Shown one piece after another: positions 1-8,530 of a stretch of 64,000 nt of DNA. Made by a program: the position numbers and the translations under genes. Source of the DNA: Acidimicrobiales bacterium (GTDB lineage: Bacteria > Actinomycetota > Acidimicrobiia > Acidimicrobiales > Poriferisodalaceae); the NCBI GenBank assembly GCA_009843525.1, contig VYDH01000008.1, forward strand, positions 1 to 64,000, read 5' to 3'. The notes beneath the pieces are model-generated. The model saw only the letters and a list, made by a program, of their open reading frames with translations. It had not been told where the DNA came from and did not search any database. Positions within the stretch are counted from its first letter, which is position 1; each line of letters opens with the position of its first letter.

Positions 1-1
1 T

Positions 2-193
2 CCTTCAGATCAAGGACAAACAAAACCCTGTCCCAAGAACCCTGACACGGAACACGGCACCACAGCCGTCACCGAAACCGCCGAACAAGCCATCCGAGAC
101 ATCGTCCCCGCCGCCGACATCGACCGCATCACCGGAACCGACCGCACCCACACAGCCGCCAACACCGCACGACAAGCACTCCCAGACAACTGA
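2..193 (+). CDS. 3' end of an unrecognised CDS (5' truncated by window)
   Basis: An open frame runs from the window edge and stops at a TGA at 191-193, giving 63 visible codons. Third positions are strongly C-biased, as expected for coding DNA here. The visible C-terminus is hydrophilic and ends AARQALPDN-like (…TARQALPDN). I do not recognise it. Codons such as CGA, GGA and CCA are more frequent than in the transporter genes that follow, so it may have a different history. It lies 102 bp upstream of the export operon on the same strand. The opposite-strand frames here are arginine- or serine-rich and look like shadows. Confidence 0.4.
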   Translation, partial: PSDQGQTKPCPKNPDTEHGTTAVTETAEQAIRDIVPAADIDRITGTDRTHTAANTARQALPDN

Positions 194-295
194 CCACCCG
201 CCAGCCGCACAGCCAGCACAACCAAAGGCACCCTGCCAGCGAGCAAGCACGAGCAGCATCGCCATCGTCGCCGAACCGGGACATAACCTGCGACA

Positions 296-1279
296 GTGAC
301 CGCCGACGCTGAGCAGGCTGCCGACGCTGAGCCGACGCCGGCTCGGGGGCGCACGCCGCTGTATCGCTCGCGGGCGTTGGAGCGCAGCGGCCGGGTCGAG
401 CCGATCGACGGCCTGCTGCGTGTCACTGCGCCCCATGAGTGGGTGATCCTCGCGGCCGTTGCGGCGGCGCTGTTCGCAGCGGCCGTGTGGGCAGCGGTCG
501 CTACGGTCGAGCGTGGCGTCACCGTGCCGTGCACGGCGGCGCAGCCGGGCGAGTCTCATCTGGTGACTGCGCCCGCCGCCGGCATCGTGGCAGACGTGCT
601 GGTGTCACGCGGCGACCGCGTGGAGGCCGGTCAGCTGCTGGCGCGAGTCTCCAATCCGGAGCTGGCCACGCCCGTGGCGCAGGCTCAGGCGCGGCTCGCA
701 GCGCTCGAGGCCGCCGGGGCGGACCTCCGCGATGCCGCGGCGGCTCGCGTCGAACTGGCCGAGCTCGAACGTCTGCGGTTGTCGGGCATCGAGGTGCGCA
801 GCCCGGCCGGCGGCGTGGTGGCGACGGTGGCGGCGTTGTCCGGCGCACGGGTGGAGCCCGGCGGCGCGGTGGTGTCGCTGCGTTCGGGCGCGGGACACCG
901 GCTGGCGGCAGTTGCGGCACTCGACGCTGCGGCGGCGGGCGAGGTGCGCCCCGGCATGACGGCACGCGTCTCCTGGCACCAAGCGACCGCAGACCCGCCG
1001 CTGGTCGTCGCCGCCGAGGTGGTCGCTGTTGCCGCGTCGGCTGCGGTCGAATCAGCGGGCGGCGAACCCGGCGGGAGCGAGTGGGTGCACGCAGCGCCTC
1101 TGCCGGGAGCACCCGCTGCTGGGCGCCGGGCAGTGCTGGCATTCGACGAAGCGCTGCCGCCGTCGATCAACCACGGCGCGCCGTGCACTGCGCGCATAAC
1201 GATCTCGAGCGGCAGCCCGCTGCGGTTCCTCAGGCTGTCCGGCCGTCCGGCGGCGGCTGAACCAGCGGTGCGGCCATGA
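296..1279 (+). CDS. HlyD-type membrane fusion protein of an NHLM-type peptide export system
   Basis: Predicted periplasmic adaptor (membrane fusion) protein for ABC export of peptides, 327 aa, GTG start. Residues 1-46 are cytoplasmic and hydrophilic. One membrane span covers about residues 49-70. It is followed by a biotinyl/lipoyl-like segment (about 90-125, VTAPAAGIVADVL then RGDRVEAGQLLARV), a short Ala-rich helical region and a beta-barrel-like C-terminal part. The gene overlaps the next one by ATGA (1276-1279), so the two are translationally coupled. The order adaptor, C39-ABC, second ABC is that of NHLM bacteriocin systems (family knowledge). A generic HlyD adaptor is the alternative, but the two partners argue for NHLM. 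Confidence 0.85.
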   Translation: MTADAEQAADAEPTPARGRTPLYRSRALERSGRVEPIDGLLRVTAPHEWVILAAVAAALFAAAVWAAVATVERGVTVPCTAAQPGESHLVTAPAAGIVADVLVSRGDRVEAGQLLARVSNPELATPVAQAQARLAALEAAGADLRDAAAARVELAELERLRLSGIEVRSPAGGVVATVAALSGARVEPGGAVVSLRSGAGHRLAAVAALDAAAAGEVRPGMTARVSWHQATADPPLVVAAEVVAVAASAAVESAGGEPGGSEWVHAAPLPGAPAAGRRAVLAFDEALPPSINHGAPCTARITISSGSPLRFLRLSGRPAAAEPAVRP

Positions 1280-3537
1280 GTGCGCGGACCGACGCGGACG
1301 TCAGCGGCTTGCAGGCCCCAGACTCGATCCGTGACAGCGGCCGATCTCGGGCACGCACGCCCGTCGTGCCGCAGATGCATGTCACCGAGTGCGGCGCTGC
1401 CTGTCTGGGCAGCGTGCTGGCGCACTTCGGCCGCTGGGTGCCGGCTGAGGAGCTGCGCGTTGCCTGCGGCGTGAACCGCGACGGCGCCAGCGCAGCAGAT
1501 CTCGTGACGGCTGCACAGCGTTACGGTCTGCGTCTGACTGGCTGGCGTCTCGAACCGGAGTCGTTGGCCGAGCTTGCCATGCCGGTGATTCTTCACTGGG
1601 AGTTCAACCATTTCGTGGTGCTCGAGGGGATGCGCCGCGGGCGCTGGCAGCTCAACGACCCGGCCAACGGCCGCCGCTCGGTGAGCGCCGAGGCGTTCGA
1701 CGAGGCATTCACCGGCGTGGTGCTGGTGCCGTCGGTGACCGCCGACTTCCGGCCCGGCGGCCGACGCCGCGGTGTCGCGCGGCGGCTGTGGCCGTGGCTG
1801 TCCAGCAGCCGGGGCCCGCTGGCGTTCGCCGCCGCGGCGGGGCTGCTGCTCGCGGTGCCCCATCTGGCGCTGCCGCTGCTGCTCAGCGTGCTGGTGGACA
1901 ACGCGTTCGGGGCTGCCCGCGACGCATGGAGCACGCCGATCGTCGCTGCGTTCGCCATTGCCGGGTTGGTGGTCTACCTGCTCGTTTGGCTGCAGCAGCG
2001 CACGTTCCGCAAGCTCCGATTGCGGCTCGCCGTGGCTGGGTCTGCGGGGCTGCTGTCGCACCTGCTGAACCTTCCTGCGGGGTTCTTCGACCATCGCTAC
2101 GTGGGCGACATCGCCTCGCGGGTGCAGCTGGTCAACAGCGTCGCTGCGACAGCAGCAGTGACCGTGGCGCGCCTGGCGGTGGAGATCTTCATGAGCATCA
2201 CGCTGCTGGTGCTCATGTTCGCCTTCGATGCGTTACTGGCCGCGTTCGTCGCCTTGATCGCCGTGGTGATGGTGGTGCTGATGCGCGTGTTCAGTCATCT
2301 GCGCACCGACCAAGAGCGGCAGCTGCGACGCGACCAGGCCGCCCTCTACAGCATCGCCGCAGCAGGGCTGCGCGACGTGGACACGCTGCGGGCCACGGCG
2401 GGAGAGGACGACTTCTTCGCCCGCTGGAGCGGCCACCAGGCGCGGGAGCTGACGACCAGGCAGAAGTTCTCCGAGCTGGGACAGGTCGCCGGATCGCTCG
2501 TGGGATTCTCCGGCTTGGCGTCGGCGGTCGTGGTGTACGGCATCGGAGGCTGGCGCGTGATGGCCGGCGAGATGACTGTCGGCGCGTTGGTCGGCTTCTT
2601 CGCGCTCGCCGGCAGCTTCCTTGCCCCCGTCGGGCGCTTAGTCTCGTTCGCGGACGGTCTGCAGATTCTCGAAGCCGACCTCCAGCGAATCGACGACGTG
2701 TTCGACGCCGCGCCTGAGGCCGGCATCGCATCGACCGCTGCCGACCCGGCTGATCCAGCCGGTGGGGACGGCCGACACACGACCGCGGTGGCAACCTTCC
2801 GCGGGCGCCTGCGACTAGCAGGCAAGGTGGAGCTTCGCAGCGTCACGTTCGGCTACCGGCGCGGCCGGGCGCCGCTCATCGACGGCTTCAGCCTGGTCGT
2901 CGAGCCCGGCCAGCGTGTGGCCGTCGTGGGGGCCTCCGGCTCAGGCAAGTCCAGCCTGCTGTCGCTCATCGGCGGCGAGCGTCAGCCGTGGTCCGGGCAG
3001 GTCCTCTTCGACGACGAGCCCTGCGGCGGGATACCCGAGGCCGTTCTTCGCAGCTCGATGGCGGCGGTCGACCAGCGAGTCACGCTGTTCGCTGCGACGG
3101 TGCGCGAGAACCTCACGATGTGGGACCCGAGCATCGCCGAGACCCAGGTAGTGAACGCCGCGCAGGACGCGCTGATCCATGACGAGATCATGCGCCGTGA
3201 CGGGGGCTACGGGTCGATGTGCCACGAAGGCGGGCGGAACTTCAGCGGCGGCCAGCGGCAGCGCCTCGAGATCGCACGGGCACTGGCCTGCGACCCGACG
3301 ATCCTGCTCGCAGACGAGGCCACCAGCTCGCTCGACGCCACCACCGAACGCCGTATCGACGACGCCTTGCGCCGGCGGGGCATGACCTGCATCATCGTCG
3401 CGCATCGTCTGAGCACCATCCGCGACTGCGACGAGATCGTCGTGCTCGCCGGCGGCCGCATCGCGCAGCGAGGCACCCACGAACAGCTCATCGCAGACGC
3501 CGACGGCGCCTATGCCGCTCTGGTGAGGGCCGAATGA
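1276..3537 (+). CDS. NHLM-type peptidase-containing ABC transporter (C39 peptidase, TM, NBD)
   Basis: Bifunctional exporter that should cleave double-glycine leaders and export the released peptide; 753 aa. An N-terminal C39 cysteine peptidase (about 30-150) shows the Gln/Cys motif VPQMHVTECGAACLG (Cys39), the catalytic His in FNHFVVLEG (about 113) and an Asp in LNDPANG (about 129), so it looks active. Six-span transmembrane region about 175-470. The nucleotide-binding domain has Walker A GASGSGKSS (about 550), signature FSGGQRQRLEIARAL (about 655), Walker B ILLADEATSSLD (about 676) and H-loop IIVAHRLSTI (about 706). It overlaps the adaptor gene and lies 13 bp before the second ABC gene. Likely substrates are the three GG-leader peptides at 6645-7604. 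Confidence 0.92.
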   Translation: MSARTDADVSGLQAPDSIRDSGRSRARTPVVPQMHVTECGAACLGSVLAHFGRWVPAEELRVACGVNRDGASAADLVTAAQRYGLRLTGWRLEPESLAELAMPVILHWEFNHFVVLEGMRRGRWQLNDPANGRRSVSAEAFDEAFTGVVLVPSVTADFRPGGRRRGVARRLWPWLSSSRGPLAFAAAAGLLLAVPHLALPLLLSVLVDNAFGAARDAWSTPIVAAFAIAGLVVYLLVWLQQRTFRKLRLRLAVAGSAGLLSHLLNLPAGFFDHRYVGDIASRVQLVNSVAATAAVTVARLAVEIFMSITLLVLMFAFDALLAAFVALIAVVMVVLMRVFSHLRTDQERQLRRDQAALYSIAAAGLRDVDTLRATAGEDDFFARWSGHQARELTTRQKFSELGQVAGSLVGFSGLASAVVVYGIGGWRVMAGEMTVGALVGFFALAGSFLAPVGRLVSFADGLQILEADLQRIDDVFDAAPEAGIASTAADPADPAGGDGRHTTAVATFRGRLRLAGKVELRSVTFGYRRGRAPLIDGFSLVVEPGQRVAVVGASGSGKSSLLSLIGGERQPWSGQVLFDDEPCGGIPEAVLRSSMAAVDQRVTLFAATVRENLTMWDPSIAETQVVNAAQDALIHDEIMRRDGGYGSMCHEGGRNFSGGQRQRLEIARALACDPTILLADEATSSLDATTERRIDDALRRRGMTCIIVAHRLSTIRDCDEIVVLAGGRIAQRGTHEQLIADADGAYAALVRAE

Positions 3538-3550
3538 CGAAGGCGGCTCG

Positions 3551-6500
3551 ATGAGCAGCAGGGCGGACACCGAGGCCCGGGACGCCACACCCGGCGCGGT
3601 CACAACCGAGACACGCCGCGGAGCGCTCGGGACGCTCGCGGCCGAGCGCGGCGAACTGGTGCGCAGCGCGGCGAATATCCCGATACGGCTCGACGATGCC
3701 GAGGCGGCGTGGTACGTGGCGCACGGCGCCGTGGACGTCTTCAGCTTCGAGTTCGCCGACGGCCGCCCCGCTGCCGCTCCCCGACAGCTCACACGAGTCG
3801 GCCCCGGCGGTGTGGTGTTCGGGCTGGTCGACCCCGCCGGGCAGCTCCGAATCGAAGCCAAGGGCCTCGACGACGCCCGGCTGTATCGCATCGGCAGGCA
3901 CGACCTTGTCGATGCGATGAGCGGCGACGGCGCAGGCGAGCTTGCCGCCGCGGTCGACGCCTGGGTGCAGGCGCTCTCGGCAGCCGTGGGAGCGATGGTG
4001 GAGTTCCGTCCCGCAGCGACCCTGCTGGCCGATCCCGCCCGAGGCGCCTACGAAGACGACCTCGTCGGCGGAACGGTGCTGGCTGCGCGCAGCGGCGTCG
4101 TGGCATGGATGCGCGCGGTCACCGCGCGCACATCGCAGCCCGAGGGCCGATCGGCGGGCGCCGAGCCGGACACCGACAGGCATCCGATGGCTTATCTCGG
4201 CACCGAGTCGCTGGGCGATTCGGCGCTCGGCTGGCTGCCGCTGGCTGCCGACGGCTGGGCCACGCTCAACGCCGACGCGCGCCTCGTCGTCGTCGACGCG
4301 GACGAGCTTGCCCGCCGCGGCCTGCTGATCGACGCACTCGGCGAGTTCCACGAGGTGCTGCTGCGCGCTGAGCGGCTGAACCGGCTGCTGCTGACAGCCG
4401 ACGAGGTCAACGAGCAGAGCGCCCGATCAGTGCATCGTCGCCTGTCGCGTGAGCGCGCGGCGGCAGCGCTGGCGAGCCTCGGCCCTCCCCCCAGCGCTCA
4501 CGGCGACGCCGGGGCGGCGCCGCAGGCAGACACCTCCCACGCGCTCGAGGCGGCACTCGAGACCGTCGGCCGCTGCGAGGGCATCGACATCGCCCCGGCG
4601 CGCCGCCTCGACACTGCCGACGAGCGCACGGTGCCCGAGATCGCCCGTGCGTGCGGGGTGCGGCTGCGCGAAGTGCGCCTGGATGCAGCTGACCGCTGGT
4701 GGCGCAGCGACAACGGCGCCTTGGTGGCCTTCGCAGGGGACGATGAGCAGCCCGTCGCGCTGGTGCCCACGCTGTGGCGCGGCTACCGGATGCACCAGCC
4801 CGGCCGCAAGGCCCTCAAGCTCACTGCTGACCGGGCGCAGCAGCTGTCGCCCCAGGCGTGGCAGCTCTACCCCGGCCTGCCGCACGACCGCCCGGCCCGC
4901 GTCCGCGACGTGCTGCGGGTGGCCGCCAAGCGCGCCGGCGCCGACGCAGCCAGGTTCGCTGCGGTCGGCATCGGGCTGGGGCTGCTCTCCCAAGTGCCGG
5001 CCCTTGCGCTGGGCGCGCTGGCCGGGTGGGTGCTGCCCTTCGGCGCACGCGATGCGGCGACGAATCTCATTGTCGCCATGGCGCTGTTCTCAGCGGTCAG
5101 CTTGGTGCTGGGCGTGTTCAGCGGCGCGATGCTGATGCGCCTGCAGGGCCGCAGCAGCGCCAGAGTCAGCGCAGCAGCATGGGCACGGCTGCTGTCGCTG
5201 CCGTCGAGCTTCTTCCGCAGCACCGTGGCCGGCGAGCTGGCGCAGCGGATGGCCAGCCTGCAGGCACTGCGCGACCAGATCTCCGCCGTGGTCATCCGGG
5301 CGTCGATGTCGTTGATCTTCGTGCTGCCGACCCTGGGGATACTGCTGCTGTACGACGCGAGGCTCGCCGTGATCAGCATCGGCATCGGCCTCGTGTCGGT
5401 CGCGGCGGTCGTCGGGCTGGGGCTGCGGCAGCTGCGCCCACAGCGCGAGCTGCACGACGCCTCCCGTCGGCTCGGCGGACAGATGCTGCAGATCATCGGC
5501 GGTGTCGCCAAGGTCCGCTCGTCGGGCGCCGAGGCGGCGGTGTTCGCCTGCTGGGCAGACGCCTACCGCGACACCGGAATTGCCAGCATCAAGGTGTCGC
5601 GCATCAACGAGCACCTCGTGGCGCTCAGCTCTGCGCTGCCGGCACTGGCCGGCGCCGTGCTGATCGCTGCTGCGCTCAGCAGCGGTGACACCGGCGTCGG
5701 CACGTTCCTGGTGGTGTACGCAGCGTCCATGACCGTCTTGGCGGCGGTCACCGAGTTCGGCTCCGCGATCGGCTCGCTGACCGCAGTGCTGCCGTCGTAT
5801 GAGCAGGCGAAACCGATCCTGAGCGAAGTCCCCGAGCGCGGCCCGGCGGGCGCGGATGGCGCCGAGCAGGTGACGCTGCGCGGCGAGGTGCGTGTCGACC
5901 GGGCGAGCTTCCGCTACGACGATGACGGCCCGCTCGTGCTCGACGACGTCTCGCTGCACGCCAGCCCCGGCGAGTTCGTGGCGATTGTCGGCGCCTCCGG
6001 CTCGGGCAAGAGCACCCTGCTGCGCCTCATCCTGGGCCTCGAAGAACCGGCATCGGGCACCGTCTCCTTCGACGGACGCGACCTGCGCAGCCTCGACCGG
6101 CATCATGTGCGTCGCCAGATCGGCACCGTTCCCCAGGACAGCGGCCTGCAGCCCGGCAGCCTGCTCGAGAACATCGTCGGCGCCGTCGGCGAGTTGGCGC
6201 TCGAAGACGCGTGGCGCGCCGCACGGCTCGCCGGCATCGAGGCCGACATCAGGGCCATGCCCATGCAGATGCTGACCCCCGTCAGCGATCAGGCGACGAT
6301 GTTCTCAGGAGGGCAGGTGCAGCGGGTCCGCATCGCCGCCGCGCTGGCACGCAACCCGCGCATCGTCGTGTTCGACGAGGCAACGAGCTGGCTCGACGCC
6401 GAGAGCCAGTCCATCGTGATGCGCGGCGTCGAATCGCTGGCGGCAACGCGCATCGTCGTCGCGCACCGGCTGTCCACCGTCCGCCTGGCCGACCGGGTCT

Positions 6501-6601
6501 GCGTGCTCGAGCACGGCAAAGTAGCCCAGCAAGGAACCGTCGACGAACTCAGCAGCGTCGACGGGCCGTTCCGAGACCTGGTGCGCCGACAGCAGGCGTG
6601 A
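3551..6601 (+). CDS. NHLM-type second ABC transporter, no peptidase, long N-terminal region
   Basis: Second ABC half-transporter of the NHLM pair, 1016 aa. Residues 1 to about 440 form a long soluble N-terminal region without a C39 peptidase. Its early part resembles the cyclic-nucleotide-binding-like or regulatory region known for this subfamily; that match is from general knowledge, not a search. Transmembrane spans lie at about 470-745. The C-terminal nucleotide-binding domain shows Walker A GASGSGKST (about 813), signature FSGGQVQRVRIAAAL (about 917), Walker B IVVFDEATSWLD (about 938) and H-loop IVVAHRLSTV. It probably pairs with the peptidase-bearing ABC as a heterodimer. ATG start 13 bp after the upstream stop. 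It ends 43 bp before the stop of the convergent precursor operon. Confidence 0.88.
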   Translation: MSSRADTEARDATPGAVTTETRRGALGTLAAERGELVRSAANIPIRLDDAEAAWYVAHGAVDVFSFEFADGRPAAAPRQLTRVGPGGVVFGLVDPAGQLRIEAKGLDDARLYRIGRHDLVDAMSGDGAGELAAAVDAWVQALSAAVGAMVEFRPAATLLADPARGAYEDDLVGGTVLAARSGVVAWMRAVTARTSQPEGRSAGAEPDTDRHPMAYLGTESLGDSALGWLPLAADGWATLNADARLVVVDADELARRGLLIDALGEFHEVLLRAERLNRLLLTADEVNEQSARSVHRRLSRERAAAALASLGPPPSAHGDAGAAPQADTSHALEAALETVGRCEGIDIAPARRLDTADERTVPEIARACGVRLREVRLDAADRWWRSDNGALVAFAGDDEQPVALVPTLWRGYRMHQPGRKALKLTADRAQQLSPQAWQLYPGLPHDRPARVRDVLRVAAKRAGADAARFAAVGIGLGLLSQVPALALGALAGWVLPFGARDAATNLIVAMALFSAVSLVLGVFSGAMLMRLQGRSSARVSAAAWARLLSLPSSFFRSTVAGELAQRMASLQALRDQISAVVIRASMSLIFVLPTLGILLLYDARLAVISIGIGLVSVAAVVGLGLRQLRPQRELHDASRRLGGQMLQIIGGVAKVRSSGAEAAVFACWADAYRDTGIASIKVSRINEHLVALSSALPALAGAVLIAAALSSGDTGVGTFLVVYAASMTVLAAVTEFGSAIGSLTAVLPSYEQAKPILSEVPERGPAGADGAEQVTLRGEVRVDRASFRYDDDGPLVLDDVSLHASPGEFVAIVGASGSGKSTLLRLILGLEEPASGTVSFDGRDLRSLDRHHVRRQIGTVPQDSGLQPGSLLENIVGAVGELALEDAWRAARLAGIEADIRAMPMQMLTPVSDQATMFSGGQVQRVRIAAALARNPRIVVFDEATSWLDAESQSIVMRGVESLAATRIVVAHRLSTVRLADRVCVLEHGKVAQQGTVDELSSVDGPFRDLVRRQQA

Positions 6602-6644
6602 CCCTGAATCAGGCGTTGTTGGTCAGGCGTTCGACGCCGCCCGA

Positions 6645-6962
6645 TCAGCTGTCCTGTTCTGCCAACGTCTTGAGGTAGTCGTTGTCGGGGTCGTAGTTCG
6701 CTGCGCCCCAGCCTGGACCCATGTAGGTGGGGCTGCTTGCGCCGGCAACCCATTGGTCGGAGTAGTTGAACGGGTTGCTCTCCGGTCCGCCGCCCCAGGC
6801 CGAGTCGTGGACGTACCCCGGCACCGAGCCGCCGCCGCCGTCACCGCCGGTGACCTGCTCGAGGTCCTCCATCGTGAGCTTGCCCTCGCGGGCGGCGCGG
6901 AGAAGATCGTCCCCCCCCCGCGACTGTGATGCTGCGTCTGGCGTGCCGGCGTCCTCGCTCAT
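6645..6962 (-). CDS. Double-glycine leader peptide precursor 3
   Basis: Predicted secreted-peptide precursor, 105 aa. The leader contains the double-glycine export motif LTMEDLEQVTGGDG: a hydrophobic/acidic helix with LE-x-V-x-GG just before the expected C39 cut. The predicted core (about 65 aa) is Gly, Asn, Tyr and Trp rich, ends TLAEQDS and has no Cys, which argues against lanthipeptide or disulfide bacteriocins. Its ATG overlaps the stop of precursor 2 by ATGA (6959-6962). A run of nine C on the + strand (G9 in the coding strand, 6911-6919) encodes Arg-Gly-Gly early in the leader and is a potential slippage site. The tail converges on the ABC gene. Family name unknown. Confidence 0.75.
   Translation of the reverse strand: MSEDAGTPDAASQSRGGDDLLRAAREGKLTMEDLEQVTGGDGGGGSVPGYVHDSAWGGGPESNPFNYSDQWVAGASSPTYMGPGWGAANYDPDNDYLKTLAEQDS
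6911..6919 (-). repeat. G9 homopolymer inside precursor 3 leader
   Basis: Nine consecutive C on the + strand, read as G9 in the coding strand of precursor 3 about 15 codons after its start. Gain or loss of one base would frameshift the leader before the GG motif and abolish the export signal. The run is visible directly; phase variation is inferred. Confidence 0.6.
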
Positions 6963-7237
6963 GCCTGGGCTGCCATTCCGTCGTCGCTGTAGTTCTCGAT
7001 CACAGCTGCGACCGTGTCGGGATCCACCCCGGTGAAGTGAGGGACGGTTTGGGGAGTCGAGGGACCTCGTTCGACCTCAGACGGCGACGGCAGAAGCATC
7101 TGGTTCGCCTGCTGGCTCCAGCCTGGATCGGACGAACCCCCGCTGATCCCGCCATCGCCGCCGTGGGCTTGTTCCAGCTCGTCGTCCGACAGCGGCTGCG
7201 GCACCGAAGCTGTGGACTCAGTCGATTGTTCGCTCAT
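6959..7237 (-). CDS. Double-glycine leader peptide precursor 2
   Basis: Small precursor, 92 aa. The leader starts MSEQSTESTAS and reaches the export motif LSDDELEQAHGGDG, almost identical to precursor 1, with cleavage expected after GG. The core is about 64 aa, Ser/Pro/Gly rich, with no Cys. It carries GVDPDTVAAVIE, a helical segment that aligns with GLDPETKAAVEQ of precursor 1, so the pair are duplicates with diverged cores. The ATG lies at 7235-7237, preceded by AGGAG about 10 nt upstream. The stop overlaps the start of precursor 3. No modification enzyme is visible in the window, so modification status is open. Confidence 0.78.
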   Translation of the reverse strand: MSEQSTESTASVPQPLSDDELEQAHGGDGGISGGSSDPGWSQQANQMLLPSPSEVERGPSTPQTVPHFTGVDPDTVAAVIENYSDDGMAAQA

Positions 7238-7325
7238 GATTATTCATCTCCTGTTGATGTGATTCGCTCTCGAGCGTCTCGAACTCGTGTCGATCCGCTC
7301 GGCTGTGCTGCGGTGCCGCTCGCGT

Positions 7326-7604
7326 TCAGGAGGGTGACCAAGGGGGGGCTGCCCCTCCGCCGCGAGCCTGCTCTACTGCCGCCTTGGTCTCCGGATCCAA
7401 TCCGGCGTACGGGTTGTTCTGGTAGTTCTGGGCGCCCGGTGAGTTGGCGATGTGATTCTGAAGCTCTTGGGTCGTCGGCGGACCGCCATCGCCCGCATCG
7501 GTCCAGCCGCCGAGGGGGCCGTCGCCGCCGTGAGCTTGTTCCAGTTCGTCTTCCGACAGCGGCTCCGGTGCCGAAGCTGTGGACTCAGTTGATTGCTCGC
7601 TCAC
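7326..7604 (-). CDS. Double-glycine leader peptide precursor 1
   Basis: Small precursor, 92 aa, GTG start at 7602-7604 with GCGAGG upstream. The leader ends LSEDELEQAHGGDG, matching the classical double-glycine pattern cut by C39 peptidases. The predicted core begins DGPLGGWTDAGDGG, contains Asn/Gln-rich QNYQNNPYAG, and ends PPWSPS; it has no Cys. The gene starts 13 bp after the stop of the coiled-coil membrane protein on the same strand, and precursor 2 follows after 88 bp, so the four genes probably form one operon. The nearest exporter is the convergent C39-ABC set. Confidence 0.78.
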   Translation of the reverse strand: MSEQSTESTASAPEPLSEDELEQAHGGDGPLGGWTDAGDGGPPTTQELQNHIANSPGAQNYQNNPYAGLDPETKAAVEQARGGGAAPPWSPS

Positions 7605-7617
7605 GATCGACCTCGCT

Positions 7618-8289
7618 TCACGTAGTGATTTGCGGTCCCACGGTAGCGCAGGCGAGCCTGGTGCGGTGACCGATGTGCTGCCCGACGCCCGGCTGCTCCG
7701 TCAAGTCAGCCACGGCCATCTCGTCAGCAGCGTCGCCCGTGCTGGCTCGTCGGGCTGCCGGCTGGATTACTGGGTCCGTGGCGTCTGTGCCGGGTCGGAT
7801 GTCGAGGTGGGTCTCGATGCGCGCCAGCCGGTCGGTGTGATCCAGCAGCACAGCGTTGATCTCGGCGAAGCGCCGGTCCATGTCACTGCGAAGCATGCCG
7901 ATCTCTGCACGAAGTTCGCTGATCTGGCCGGTGGTGTCGCTGCGGAGGGCGCCGATCTCGCTGCGGAGTGCGCTGATCTGGCCGGTGGTGTCGTCGCGGA
8001 GGGCGCCGATCTCGCTGCGGAGTGCGCTGATCTGGCCGGTGGTGTCGTCGCGGAGGGCGCCGATCTCGCTGCGGAGTGCGTCGATGTCGCTGCGCAGCCC
8101 GTTGAGGCTGAAGAACAGCAGCCCGAACATGGCGGTGATGAGCGCAGCGACGATGGCGGTAGGAAGCGGGATCGCGAGTGTGCGCGTCGACGCAGCCGAG
8201 GAGGCGTCGGCTTGGGGGGCAGTCTCGGCGGCGGACTCTGTGCCCGGAAGGCTGCTGCGGTCGCCGCTCATGGTGGTCATGGTACTCAT
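7618..8289 (-). CDS. Membrane-anchored coiled-coil protein with 18-aa tandem repeats
   Basis: Unrecognised 223-aa protein. The N-terminal 40 residues are Ser/Ala rich and polar. One membrane span lies at about 42-62 (PTAIVAALITAMFGLLFFSL). It is followed by a predicted coiled coil made of an 18-residue repeat (ALRSEIGALRDDTTGQIS, three near-perfect copies plus degenerate flanks) and then DMDRRFAEINAVLLDHTDRLARIE. The C-terminal 60 residues are low-complexity. Several in-frame Met codons sit at the start (MSTMTTMSG); the first has GAGG about 8 nt upstream. It heads the precursor-peptide operon, so an accessory role in peptide export or immunity is possible but purely inferred. Confidence 0.7.
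   Translation of the reverse strand: MSTMTTMSGDRSSLPGTESAAETAPQADASSAASTRTLAIPLPTAIVAALITAMFGLLFFSLNGLRSDIDALRSEIGALRDDTTGQISALRSEIGALRDDTTGQISALRSEIGALRSDTTGQISELRAEIGMLRSDMDRRFAEINAVLLDHTDRLARIETHLDIRPGTDATDPVIQPAARRASTGDAADEMAVADLTEQPGVGQHIGHRTRLACATVGPQITT
7918..8079 (-). repeat. 54-bp tandem repeat, 3 copies, in coiled-coil gene
   Basis: Three 54-bp units (7918-7971, 7972-8025, 8026-8079) differ by only a few bases and encode an 18-residue coiled-coil unit. The unit length keeps the reading frame, so copy-number change would lengthen or shorten the coiled coil without a frameshift. Confidence 0.85.
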
Positions 8290-8530
8290 GGCGCCTCGGC
8301 GGTCTCGGGCGTGTGCTGGCCCCGAAAGTACGCGGCACCGGGTGCGGGGTTCCAGCCATTTTCGGCCCGGCCCACCTGCAGGTTGTCCAGCGGGGCAGCA
8401 GACACCTGACGCTCACGATCACCAGCGTCTTCGTGGCAGGCCCGGGCGGCGGGCGCGGCTGGCATAGGGGTGCCGACGCTGAACGGTAAGTTCACGCCAT
8501 GGCACACCCACCGCAGCGAATTGCAGAGCC

